Part shown: piece after piece, positions 26,783-34,865 of the stretch
How the letters are laid out: each line of letters starts with the position of its first letter
Position numbering within the stretch: the first letter of the stretch is position 1
DNA from: Gallibacterium salpingitidis
GTDB lineage: Bacteria > Pseudomonadota > Gammaproteobacteria > Enterobacterales > Pasteurellaceae
DNA: 64,000 nucleotides
Assembly (NCBI RefSeq): GCF_001678495.1
Contig: NZ_JTJL01000030.1
Span: 18,851 to 82,850, forward strand
Direction of reading: 5' to 3'
Notes under the pieces: generated by a model
What the model saw: only the letters and a program-made list of their open reading frames with translations
What the model was told of the DNA's origin: nothing
Database searches by the model: none
Position numbers and translations under genes: made by a program

Positions 26783-27742
26783 ATGTTTCAGAAGTTACGT
26801 CAAACCAGCATCTTGTTGGTGATTAATGGTCTATTATCTTTCAGTGTTTCCGCTGCTACAGAGATCGATCAACCAATTGAGCGTTTAATGCAAATGAAAA
26901 ACGCTTTTCAGCAACAAAACTATTCTTTAACGTTTACCTATGGTGAAGAAAACGATAATTATGCATTAAGTTATCGTCATGCTTATGATCAACAAACCAA
27001 CTATTCACAACTGCTTTATTTAGATGGTCCAAGAACAGAAATTTGGCAAAAAGGCAATACTATCAGCTATTTTTCTGCTAATTACGCTCCTTTTAGTATT
27101 CGTAGCGAAAATATGATTGATTCATTACCAAGCGTTGTGTATAGCGACTTTAAACAACTCGCTCAATATTATGATTTTATTCCATTCGGTAAAGATCGTA
27201 TTGCTAATAGAATTGCCAATGTTATTAAATTAATGCCCAAGGATGAGTTTCGTTACGCTTATACTATCTGGATTGATGAAGAATCACATTTACCGTTGAA
27301 AGGTGAAGTTGTGGATCGTAGCGGCACCACCTTATCGCAATTTAAAGTGATCACTCTCGATGAATTATCTGAGCCACAAACATTAATTGATACCGCCAAA
27401 CAACTCAAACAACCGCCAGCAATCACTATTTATAGCCCAAATACAACCGACTATAACTGGCAGCCTTCTTGGTTACCCAAAGGCTTTAAATTAATCAAAT
27501 TTCACTCTGACGGTTTATCGCCATCAATTCAAACTCAACTATATAGTGACGGCTTATTCTCCTTCTCACTCTATCTATTAGAGAAAAACGATATGCCAAT
27601 CAATGAAGCGTGGCGACAAGGAATTGATACCCTTTATGCTGAAGTAGTTAATAACAAAACCGTCGTATTAGTAGGACAAATTCCATTAACGACAGCACGC
27701 CGTATCGTACAAGATGTAAAATTTAAGGAGAGTGCTAAATGA
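26783..27742 (+). CDS. rseB: Sigma-E regulatory protein RseB (MucB)
   Basis: Periplasmic protein that binds RseA and shields it from DegS, and senses lipopolysaccharide and mislocalised lipoproteins. It has 319 residues with a signal peptide ending near SVSAA. MucB/RseB N-terminal domain (LMQMKNAFQQQNYSLTF, about 36-52) and C-terminal domain (NWQPSWLPKGFKLI near 230) are visible. Its stop overlaps the rseC start by four bases. The preceding hairpin suggests reduced expression or a separate promoter. Confidence 0.92.
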   Translation: MFQKLRQTSILLVINGLLSFSVSAATEIDQPIERLMQMKNAFQQQNYSLTFTYGEENDNYALSYRHAYDQQTNYSQLLYLDGPRTEIWQKGNTISYFSANYAPFSIRSENMIDSLPSVVYSDFKQLAQYYDFIPFGKDRIANRIANVIKLMPKDEFRYAYTIWIDEESHLPLKGEVVDRSGTTLSQFKVITLDELSEPQTLIDTAKQLKQPPAITIYSPNTTDYNWQPSWLPKGFKLIKFHSDGLSPSIQTQLYSDGLFSFSLYLLEKNDMPINEAWRQGIDTLYAEVVNNKTVVLVGQIPLTTARRIVQDVKFKESAK

Positions 27743-28173
27743 TCACTGAAAAAGCTACTGTGATTGCCTATCAAGACGGTGTAGTTACTGTTGAATGCCA
27801 AGCTAATCAAGGTTGTGGTGGTTGCTCCGCCAAAGCAAGTTGTGGTACAGCTGCACTTACAGAACTCACTGGAAAATCAACCAGATACCAATTTACATTT
27901 CCTTGTTCTCGTCCAATGAAAATCGGTGAAATGGTCGAAATTGGTTTGCCAGAACAATCTTTACTACGACTCGCCTTCATTGCCTACACTATCCCATTAA
28001 CAGTATTAATCCTTAGTGTATTACTAGGCAATTATTGGTTTAACCAAGAGTGGCAAAATATTCTCTTTACTCTTATCACCACCACCCTAGCCTTTTTAGG
28101 AGTGAAATTGATTAACCAACATTTAAAAAACCAGAAAAAATATCAGCCTATTTTGATCGAGCGGATCTTATAA
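27739..28173 (+). CDS. rseC: Sigma-E regulatory protein RseC
   Basis: Inner-membrane protein of the rpoE operon, also linked to redox-iron maturation of SoxR-type proteins. It has 144 residues. The N-terminal cysteine cluster ECQANQGCGGCSAKASCG at about 20-37 is the family hallmark. Two membrane helices follow at about 75-95 and 102-120. It overlaps rseB by ATGA, indicating coupled translation, and it overlaps greB by six bases at the convergent end. Confidence 0.92.
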   Translation: MITEKATVIAYQDGVVTVECQANQGCGGCSAKASCGTAALTELTGKSTRYQFTFPCSRPMKIGEMVEIGLPEQSLLRLAFIAYTIPLTVLILSVLLGNYWFNQEWQNILFTLITTTLAFLGVKLINQHLKNQKKYQPILIERIL

Positions 28174-28656
28174 TCCGCTCCCTTTTTCATACCAAATCCG
28201 ATTAATGTATAACAATACTTTTCCTGCTGGCGTTTCAACAGTTACTTCATCGTCAACCGCTTTACCAATCAACGCTCTCGCTACAGGAGAATCAATCGAA
28301 ATCCAATTCTTCGCAGGATCAAATTCATCACAACCCACAATACGATATTGCTTAATCTCTCCAGTTTCGTTTTCTAACTCAACCCAAGCACCGAAAAAGA
28401 CTTTTCCCTCTTGTCGCGGATGATAGTCCACAATTTGTAACACTTCTAAACGCTTAGTTAAAAAACGTACGCGACGATCGATCTCGCGTAAACGCCGTTT
28501 ACCATAAATGTATTCCGCATTTTCACTACGATCGCCCAACGCTGCGGCATCTGATACAGCTTGGGTAACTTGCGGTCGCTCCACTTTCCATAAATATTTA
28601 AGTTCTTGATCTAATGTGTTCCAACCTGTACGGGTAATATAATTTGATTTTGCCAT
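28168..28656 (-). CDS. greB: Transcription elongation factor GreB
   Basis: Rescues backtracked RNA polymerase by stimulating transcript cleavage. It has 162 residues. The N-terminal coiled coil carries the acidic tip in DAAALGDRSENAEYIYGK (about 37-54), with RRLREIDRRVRFLTKRL following, typical of GreB rather than GreA. The C-terminal FKBP-like domain contains ISIDSPVARALIGKAVDDEV. It starts four bases after hslR, so the two form one unit, and its 3' end overlaps rseC by six bases. Confidence 0.95.
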   Translation of the reverse strand: MAKSNYITRTGWNTLDQELKYLWKVERPQVTQAVSDAAALGDRSENAEYIYGKRRLREIDRRVRFLTKRLEVLQIVDYHPRQEGKVFFGAWVELENETGEIKQYRIVGCDEFDPAKNWISIDSPVARALIGKAVDDEVTVETPAGKVLLYINRIWYEKGSGL

Positions 28657-28659
28657 AAG

Positions 28660-29070
28660 TTATTGTTGGTATTTAAATTTAAGGAGATCTCGACGTTCCT
28701 TTTTATTTGGTCGCCGTTCTGGATTCGGCATAGATAACGCATTAGCTTTTCTTGCCCACGCAATTTGTTCACGTTTTTTAATGCTTTCTTCTGTTTCACG
28801 ATAAAGTTGTTGGGCAATCGGAGCAGCTTTACGTTGATTTGACAAGCCAAGCACTTCAATCTCTTTTTCTTCATTGCCTTGTCTAAGTTTAATCATCGCG
28901 CCAATTTCAACTTCTTTACTCGGTTTAGCGCGTTGTCCGTTATAGTGAACCTTTCCACCATCCACCATTTCTCGTGCTAACGTACGTGTTTTATAGAAAC
29001 GTGCCGCCCATAACCATTTATCTAAACGGTAGGCCTCTTGTTCTTCCTGTTGTTGTTTCTCTTTTCTCAT
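28660..29070 (-). CDS. hslR: Ribosome-associated heat-shock protein Hsp15
   Basis: S4-domain RNA-binding protein that rescues 50S subunits carrying blocked peptidyl-tRNA. It has 136 residues from the ATG at 29070; a GTG at 29082 is possible. The S4 motif RLDKWLWAARFYKTRTLARE at about 15-34 and GGKVHYNGQRAKPSKEV near 38-54 are diagnostic. The C-terminal tail RRPNKKERRDLLKFK is basic. Located upstream of greB and divergent from nudE. Confidence 0.94.
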   Translation of the reverse strand: MRKEKQQQEEQEAYRLDKWLWAARFYKTRTLAREMVDGGKVHYNGQRAKPSKEVEIGAMIKLRQGNEEKEIEVLGLSNQRKAAPIAQQLYRETEESIKKREQIAWARKANALSMPNPERRPNKKERRDLLKFKYQQ

Positions 29071-29202
29071 CCGCTCTCTCACAAATTTACCGACTAAGCA
29101 TTCGAATAATTGGAGTAATTATGGTATCGTTACTCTCGTTTTTTGTAAAACAAAGCACATCAATTATCACAACAAAAAAATCGTGCGGAGGTGGAATTTT
29201 TT

Positions 29203-29745
29203 ATGAAAAAACCGGATATTTTAGCGATTCGTCTTGCAGCTAAGTCACGTCTTTTTGAGATCCAAGCGGTTGATCTGCGCTTTTCAAATGGAGAACTACG
29301 CACCTATGAACGTTTTAAACCAGCAAGCCGCAGCGCAGTTATGATTCTTGCCATTGACGATCAACAAAATTTGTTATTAACCTACGAATATGCTGTTGGT
29401 ACTGAACAATATGAGTTAGGTTTCCCAAAAGGATTAATGGAAATTGGGGAAACACCTGAACAAAGTGCTAATCGAGAATTACAAGAAGAAATTGGTTTCG
29501 GTGCTCACAAATTTACTTTACTAAGAACCCTAATCAGTTCGCCTGGTTATATGAACAATCCTATGCATATTTTATTGGCTGAGTCGCTTTATCCTAGCCG
29601 CTTACAGGGAGATGAACCAGAAGCGCTACAATTAGTGCGTCATCCATTAACTAAAATTGATGAATTACTGGATGATCCTAATTTTAATGAAGCACGTAAT
29701 CTTTCCGCACTGTTCTTGTTGAAAAAACATTTGGCTCAACGTTAA
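29203..29745 (+). CDS. nudE: ADP-compound Nudix hydrolase NudE
   Basis: Hydrolyses ADP-ribose, NADH and Ap3A-type dinucleotides. It has 180 residues. The Nudix box is at about 81-103: GLMEIGETPEQSANRELQEE then IGF. ISSPGYMNNPMHILLAE after the box matches NudE. I chose the ATG at 29203 because a strong GGAGG (29187-29191) lies at good spacing; the GTG at 29191 overlaps that site. Followed 10 bases later by cysQ, as in E. coli relatives. Confidence 0.92.
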   Translation: MKKPDILAIRLAAKSRLFEIQAVDLRFSNGELRTYERFKPASRSAVMILAIDDQQNLLLTYEYAVGTEQYELGFPKGLMEIGETPEQSANRELQEEIGFGAHKFTLLRTLISSPGYMNNPMHILLAESLYPSRLQGDEPEALQLVRHPLTKIDELLDDPNFNEARNLSALFLLKKHLAQR

Positions 29746-29755
29746 TGAGGTAACT

Positions 29756-30565
29756 ATGCAACCATTATCAGTTCTGCTTGAACACGCTTTAAACATTGCC
29801 TATCAATCAGGTGAACAATTAAAGATGTTTTATCAGCATAAAGTTGCTATCAAAATTAAAGAGGATAAAACGCCTGTTACTGAGGCAGATTTAGCTGTCA
29901 GTCGTTATTTAATGCAAGCATTACAAGAGATTGACCCTACTATTCCAGTGCTTTCTGAAGAAAATTGTGCAATTTCACTAGAAGAGCGTAAACAATGGCA
30001 ACGTTATTGGTTAATTGATCCATTAGATGGTACTCAGCAATTTATCAATAGAACTGATCAATTTTCCGTATTAATTGCATTAATAGAAAACCAACGTCCA
30101 GTCATCGGTATCATCCATGCGCCTGAATTAAAACAGACTTTCTACGCCATTAAAGGACAGGGAGCATTTTTTATACAAGATCAGGAACGTTCTCGCTTAG
30201 ATAGTCGCCATCCGTTTAATCCTAAACAACCAATAACCATTGCAGTTGGTAAAAGCACAAATCAACAAAAAGTACTCGCAACGCTAAATCCTAAATTTAA
30301 TTATCAATTTATTACTTATGGTTCTAGCGGCTTAAAAAGTACACTAGTTGCACGACAACAATGTGACTGCTATATTCGTTTGGGTGATACGGGCGAATGG
30401 GATACCGCAGCAGCAGAACTGATCTTACAAGAAAGCGGCGGTGACGTTTTCACGCTTTCACAGCAACCACTCACATATAATCAACGCGAAACCTTTGTGA
30501 ATCCACATTTCATTATGGTTGGCGATCGCCAATGGGATTGGCAGCAAATTTTATTACAACAATAG
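29756..30565 (+). CDS. cysQ: 3'(2'),5'-bisphosphate nucleotidase CysQ
   Basis: Lithium-sensitive phosphatase that removes the 3'-phosphate from PAP and PAPS, supporting sulfate assimilation. It has 269 residues. Metal-binding motifs of the inositol monophosphatase superfamily are visible: LSEEN near 63, WLIDPLDGTQQFI at about 84-96, and GEWDTAAAELIL near 218. TGAGGTAACT precedes the ATG. It is in an operon with nudE. Confidence 0.94.
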   Translation: MQPLSVLLEHALNIAYQSGEQLKMFYQHKVAIKIKEDKTPVTEADLAVSRYLMQALQEIDPTIPVLSEENCAISLEERKQWQRYWLIDPLDGTQQFINRTDQFSVLIALIENQRPVIGIIHAPELKQTFYAIKGQGAFFIQDQERSRLDSRHPFNPKQPITIAVGKSTNQQKVLATLNPKFNYQFITYGSSGLKSTLVARQQCDCYIRLGDTGEWDTAAAELILQESGGDVFTLSQQPLTYNQRETFVNPHFIMVGDRQWDWQQILLQQ

Positions 30566-30667
30566 TTATCACTACTTTAGATAAAACCAATTAGCGTTAA
30601 TGCGATTTATCCGTAAGATGATAACACTAAAGGAAGTTACAGCAGTTATAAGTAGGAACTTAAGAAT

Positions 30668-32167
30668 ATGCAAAAACCAGAAAATAATAGCATTGTTATT
30701 TTTGGTGCGTCAGGCGATCTTACTCATCGTAAATTAATCCCTGCACTGTACCAACTTTTTGAAAATGAACAACTTTCCGACGACTTTGCCATTCTTGGTG
30801 TCAGTCGAACTGAATACAGCGATACCGCTTTCCGCGATAAATTACGTCAAAGTCTAATTGAAAATGAAAAAGTCAATGAAGGGATTTTAGAAGCCTTTTT
30901 ACAACATATCTATTATCAAGCCATTGATACACAAAATGTGAATGATTATGCAAAAATTAAAAATAGACTTGTCGAAATTAATTTCCGTCATAATTGCCAG
31001 CATAATGTGCTTTACTATTTATCAACACCACCAAGCTTATATGGCGTTATTCCGGAATGTTTAGCTGCACATCAACTCAATGACGAATCAGAAGGGTGGA
31101 AACGTTTAATTGTCGAAAAACCTTTTGGTTATGATTTACAATCATCTATCGAGCTAGACGATAAAATTCACCAATCTTTTGCAGAACATCAAATCTACCG
31201 TATTGACCATTATCTTGGTAAAGAAACGGTACAAAATCTATTAGTATTGCGTTTCTCTAATGGTCTATTCGAGCCATTATGGAACAGAAACTATATTGAC
31301 TATGTAGAAATCACCGGTGCTGAAGCATTAGGCGTTGAAGAACGTGGTGGTTATTACGATGGTTCAGGGGCAATGCGTGATATGTTCCAAAACCATTTAC
31401 TACAAGTTTTAGCATTAGTTGCAATGGAAAGCCCTGCCGTCATCAACGCAAAATCAATGCGTGACGAAGTGGTGAAAGTGCTACAAAGTTTACACCCATT
31501 AACACCAGAAAATCTGGAAGAAAATCTCGTATTAGGGCAATACACTCGCTCTAAAGTGCGAGGTGTCGAATTACCTGGTTATCGTGAAGAAAAAGGCGTT
31601 GATCCACAATCTCGCACTGAAACTTATGTTGCGCTGCGCTTAACCATTGATAACTGGCGTTGGAGTGGTGTGCCTTTCTATGTACGTAGTGGTAAACGAA
31701 TGCCAACTCGTGTTACTGAAATTGTTATTCATTTCAAGAAAACACCACATCCTGTCTTTAATATGAATGCACCAGAAAATAAATTGATTATTCGCATTCA
31801 ACCTGATGAAGGTATTGTGATGAGCTTTGGCTTAAAACAACCTGGTTCTGGTTTTAAAGCAAAAGAAGTAGCAATGGATTTCCACTATGATTCAATTGCT
31901 GAAGGACACCTCTTCTCGGCTTATGAACGTTTATTGCTTGATGCACTAAATGGCGATGCCACCTTATTCACTCGTAGCGATGCGGTACAAGCTGCATGGA
32001 AATTTGTACAACCAATCTTAGATTACAAAGCTGGTACACCTAAAATTCATGGTTATGCTTGCGGTACTTGGGGACCAGAAGCCGCAAATAAATTAATGAG
32101 CAATAGCCAACGTGAATGGCGTTTTCCATGTAAAAATCTAACTGATACTAACTATTGTGAACTTTAA
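30668..32167 (+). CDS. zwf: Glucose-6-phosphate 1-dehydrogenase
   Basis: First enzyme of the oxidative pentose-phosphate pathway, giving NADPH. It has 499 residues. The NADP-binding motif [19 protein letters not shown] is at about 9-27. The active site is in [16 protein letters not shown] near 178, and EKPFG near 150 is also conserved. It begins a run of pathway genes: pgl starts one base after its stop, then a GNAT gene and gnd. Confidence 0.97.
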   Translation: MQKPENNSIVIFGASGDLTHRKLIPALYQLFENEQLSDDFAILGVSRTEYSDTAFRDKLRQSLIENEKVNEGILEAFLQHIYYQAIDTQNVNDYAKIKNRLVEINFRHNCQHNVLYYLSTPPSLYGVIPECLAAHQLNDESEGWKRLIVEKPFGYDLQSSIELDDKIHQSFAEHQIYRIDHYLGKETVQNLLVLRFSNGLFEPLWNRNYIDYVEITGAEALGVEERGGYYDGSGAMRDMFQNHLLQVLALVAMESPAVINAKSMRDEVVKVLQSLHPLTPENLEENLVLGQYTRSKVRGVELPGYREEKGVDPQSRTETYVALRLTIDNWRWSGVPFYVRSGKRMPTRVTEIVIHFKKTPHPVFNMNAPENKLIIRIQPDEGIVMSFGLKQPGSGFKAKEVAMDFHYDSIAEGHLFSAYERLLLDALNGDATLFTRSDAVQAAWKFVQPILDYKAGTPKIHGYACGTWGPEAANKLMSNSQREWRFPCKNLTDTNYCEL

Positions 32168-32168
32168 T

Positions 32169-32882
32169 ATGAATTATCAAATTTTTGCGACTGCTCAAGC
32201 AGCAGTCGAGCATATTGCAGCAGAATTTAAGCGTTATAGTGAATTAGGTTATCCAGTCCACATTTCACTATCTGGTGGCAGCACACCAAAATTGCTATTC
32301 CAAACGTTAGCAAAAGCGCCTTATAACACCGAAATCCAATGGCAAAACTTACATTTTTGGTGGGGAGATGAACGTTGCGTGCCGCCAACAGATCCAGAAA
32401 GCAATTACGGTGAAGTACAACGTTTACTGTTTGATCATATTGCCATTCCAGCGGCAAATATTCATCGTATCTATGGTGAAGAAACACCAGAAGTCGCGCT
32501 GACTCGCTTCACAGCAGATCTAAAACAGATACAAAACGTAGCGAATAATCTACCTGTTTTTGATTGGATTATCCTAGGTATGGGAACTGATGGGCATACT
32601 GCGTCATTATTCCCACACCATACTAACTTTATTGATCCAAATTTAGCAGTCATTGCGCAACATCCGGAAAGTGGGCAATATCGTATTTCAAAAACAGCAC
32701 GTTTAATTGAAAATGCTAAACGCATCACTTATCTTGTCACTGGTGAAAGTAAAGCGAAAATCCTTAAAGAGATTCAATCTACTGCCGCAGAACAGTTACC
32801 TTACCCTGCTGCGAAAATTGTTTCTAAACAAGGAGCAACTGAGTGGTATTTAGACCAACAAGCGGCTGCATTGCTAAGGTAA
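32169..32882 (+). CDS. pgl: 6-phosphogluconolactonase (DevB/Pgl type)
   Basis: Hydrolyses 6-phosphogluconolactone, second step of the pathway. It has 237 residues. Motifs are HISLSGGSTPKLLFQTL at about 34-50, FWWGDERCVPP near 65-75, and the catalytic region ILGMGTDGHTASLFP near 135-149. I chose the ATG at 32169, one base after the zwf stop; a GTG at 32157 overlaps zwf. The spacing indicates translational coupling. This is the DevB type, not the YbhE type of E. coli. Confidence 0.94.
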   Translation: MNYQIFATAQAAVEHIAAEFKRYSELGYPVHISLSGGSTPKLLFQTLAKAPYNTEIQWQNLHFWWGDERCVPPTDPESNYGEVQRLLFDHIAIPAANIHRIYGEETPEVALTRFTADLKQIQNVANNLPVFDWIILGMGTDGHTASLFPHHTNFIDPNLAVIAQHPESGQYRISKTARLIENAKRITYLVTGESKAKILKEIQSTAAEQLPYPAAKIVSKQGATEWYLDQQAAALLR

Positions 32883-32886
32883 AACA

Positions 32887-33279
32887 ATGATCGTTTATAA
32901 AACAAATGTCAAAATCTCAGCATCACAATATATTGAGCTATTAAAACAGACTACTTTAGGTCCGCGCCGTCCAATTGACGACATTGAGCGAATAGAAAAA
33001 ATGTTAGCGCATACCGATCTTTTAATTACAGCTTGGGATGGTGATGTTTTAGTTGGTGCGGCAAGAGCAGTTACCGATTTTGCATATTGTTGTTATTTAA
33101 GCGATCTTGCCGTCAGTGAGCAATGGCAAAAACAAGGCATCGGACGGCAATTAATTCAAGAATTACAAAACAATGTGGATCCTGGGTGCAAACTAATTCT
33201 GATGTCAGCACCGCAGGCAATACATTATTATCCTCATATTGGGTTTACCCAACACCCTAGTGCATGGGTAAAAGAATAG
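32887..33279 (+). CDS. GNAT-family N-acetyltransferase
   Basis: A 130-residue acetyltransferase fold. The acetyl-CoA-binding motif A is seen in LAVSEQWQKQGIGRQLIQEL at about 75-94, and the family end motif YYPHIGFTQHP near 115. The acceptor is unknown. It lies four bases after pgl and 61 bases before gnd, so it sits inside the pentose-phosphate run. Whether it modifies one of these enzymes is unknown; the position is only suggestive. Confidence 0.88.
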   Translation: MIVYKTNVKISASQYIELLKQTTLGPRRPIDDIERIEKMLAHTDLLITAWDGDVLVGAARAVTDFAYCCYLSDLAVSEQWQKQGIGRQLIQELQNNVDPGCKLILMSAPQAIHYYPHIGFTQHPSAWVKE

Positions 33280-33340
33280 CAATAAACACAGCTATGACAT
33301 ATAGCTAATTTAACTATTAAGAAAATACAGGAGCAGAAAC

Positions 33341-34795
33341 ATGAGCCAAAAAGGTGATATTGGAGTTATCGGTTTAGCGGTAATGGGACAAAATTTAATC
33401 CTCAATATGAATGATCATGGATTTAAGGTTGTTGCTTACAACCGTACTACTTCTAAAGTTGATGAATTTTTAGAGGGTGCTGCAAAAGGGACTAACATTA
33501 TTGGCGCTTACTCATTACAAGATTTAGTCGATAAACTCGAAAAACCACGCAAAGTGATGTTAATGGTGCGTGCTGGTGAAGTTGTAGATAAGTTTATTGA
33601 AAGCCTCGTACCTTATCTTGAAGAAGGCGATATTATCATTGATGGCGGTAACTCAAATTATCCTGATACTAACCGTCGCGTTGCTGCATTAAAAGAAAAA
33701 GGCATTCGCTTTATTGGTACTGGTGTTTCAGGTGGTGAAGAAGGTGCACGTCGTGGCCCATCAATTATGCCTGGCGGAAATGAAGAAGCTTGGCCATACG
33801 TTAAACCTATTTTACAAGCTATTTCAGCGAAAACACCTGCTGGTGAACCTTGCTGTGACTGGGTTGGTAAAGATGGTGCTGGTCACTTTGTAAAAATGGT
33901 ACATAACGGTATCGAATATGGTGATATGCAATTAATCTGCGAAGCTTACCATTTCTTAAAAGAAGGATTAGGCCTCAGCTATGATGAAATGCACACTATC
34001 TTCAGTGACTGGAAAAAAACAGAATTAAGCAGTTATTTGATTGATATTACTGCAGATATTCTTGCTTACAAAGACAGCGACGGTGAACCACTAGTGGAAA
34101 AAATCTTAGATACCGCAGGACAAAAAGGAACTGGTAAATGGACTGGTATCAACGCATTAGATCTTGGTATTCCACTCACATTGATCAGTGAAGCCGTATT
34201 CGCTCGTTGTGTGTCTTCTTTCAAAGAACAACGTTTAGCTGCAGCAAAACTATTTGATGATAATATTCAAGCTGTTAGTGGCGACAAAAAAGAGTGGATC
34301 GAAGCTGTTCGTAAAGCATTACTCGCTTCAAAAATTATCTCTTATGCTCAAGGATTTATGCTTATTCGTGAAGCATCTGAAACCTATCAATGGGATCTTA
34401 ACTATGGTAATACTGCGCTATTATGGCGTGAAGGTTGTATCATCCGTAGTGCATTCTTAGGCAATATTCGTGATGCTTATACCGCTAACCCAGATTTAGT
34501 CTTCTTAGGCTCAGATCCTTATTTTAACGGTATCTTAAAAGATTGCTTAAGTGCATGGCGTAAAGTAGTAGCGAAAGCAATTGAGATCGGTTTACCAATG
34601 CCATGTATGGCATCTGCCTTAACTTTCCTTGATGGTTATACCACAGCGCGTTTACCAGCTAACTTACTCCAAGCACAACGTGACTACTTCGGTGCACATA
34701 CCTATGAACGTACCGATAAACCTCGCGGTGAATTCTTCCACACTAACTGGACAGGTCATGGTGGTAATACCGCATCAACCACTTATGATGTTTAA
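33341..34795 (+). CDS. gnd: 6-phosphogluconate dehydrogenase (decarboxylating)
   Basis: Third enzyme of the oxidative pentose-phosphate pathway. It has 484 residues. The NADP fold starts GVIGLAVMGQNLILNM (about 8-23). The substrate-binding blocks are GTGVSGGEEGARRGPSIMPG near 127-146 and FVKMVHNGIEYGDMQL near 185. The C-terminal TDKPRGEFFHTNWTGHGG is typical of the long form. ACAGGAGCAG precedes the start. Ends with a strong terminator. Confidence 0.97.
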   Translation: MSQKGDIGVIGLAVMGQNLILNMNDHGFKVVAYNRTTSKVDEFLEGAAKGTNIIGAYSLQDLVDKLEKPRKVMLMVRAGEVVDKFIESLVPYLEEGDIIIDGGNSNYPDTNRRVAALKEKGIRFIGTGVSGGEEGARRGPSIMPGGNEEAWPYVKPILQAISAKTPAGEPCCDWVGKDGAGHFVKMVHNGIEYGDMQLICEAYHFLKEGLGLSYDEMHTIFSDWKKTELSSYLIDITADILAYKDSDGEPLVEKILDTAGQKGTGKWTGINALDLGIPLTLISEAVFARCVSSFKEQRLAAAKLFDDNIQAVSGDKKEWIEAVRKALLASKIISYAQGFMLIREASETYQWDLNYGNTALLWREGCIIRSAFLGNIRDAYTANPDLVFLGSDPYFNGILKDCLSAWRKVVAKAIEIGLPMPCMASALTFLDGYTTARLPANLLQAQRDYFGAHTYERTDKPRGEFFHTNWTGHGGNTASTTYDV

Positions 34796-34812
34796 TTATT
34801 AATTAATCAATC

Positions 34813-34838
34813 AAAAACCTCGCTCAAGCGAGGTTTTT
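34813..34838 (+). terminator. Terminator of gnd
   Basis: AAAAACCTCGCT/AGCGAGGTTTTT forms a perfect stem of up to 12 bp around a tight loop, 18 bases after the gnd stop. It is symmetrical in A and T, so it may also act for the convergent autotransporter gene. Confidence 0.88.
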
Positions 34839-34865
34839 GCTCTAAACCAATGTTGATTGATCAAA

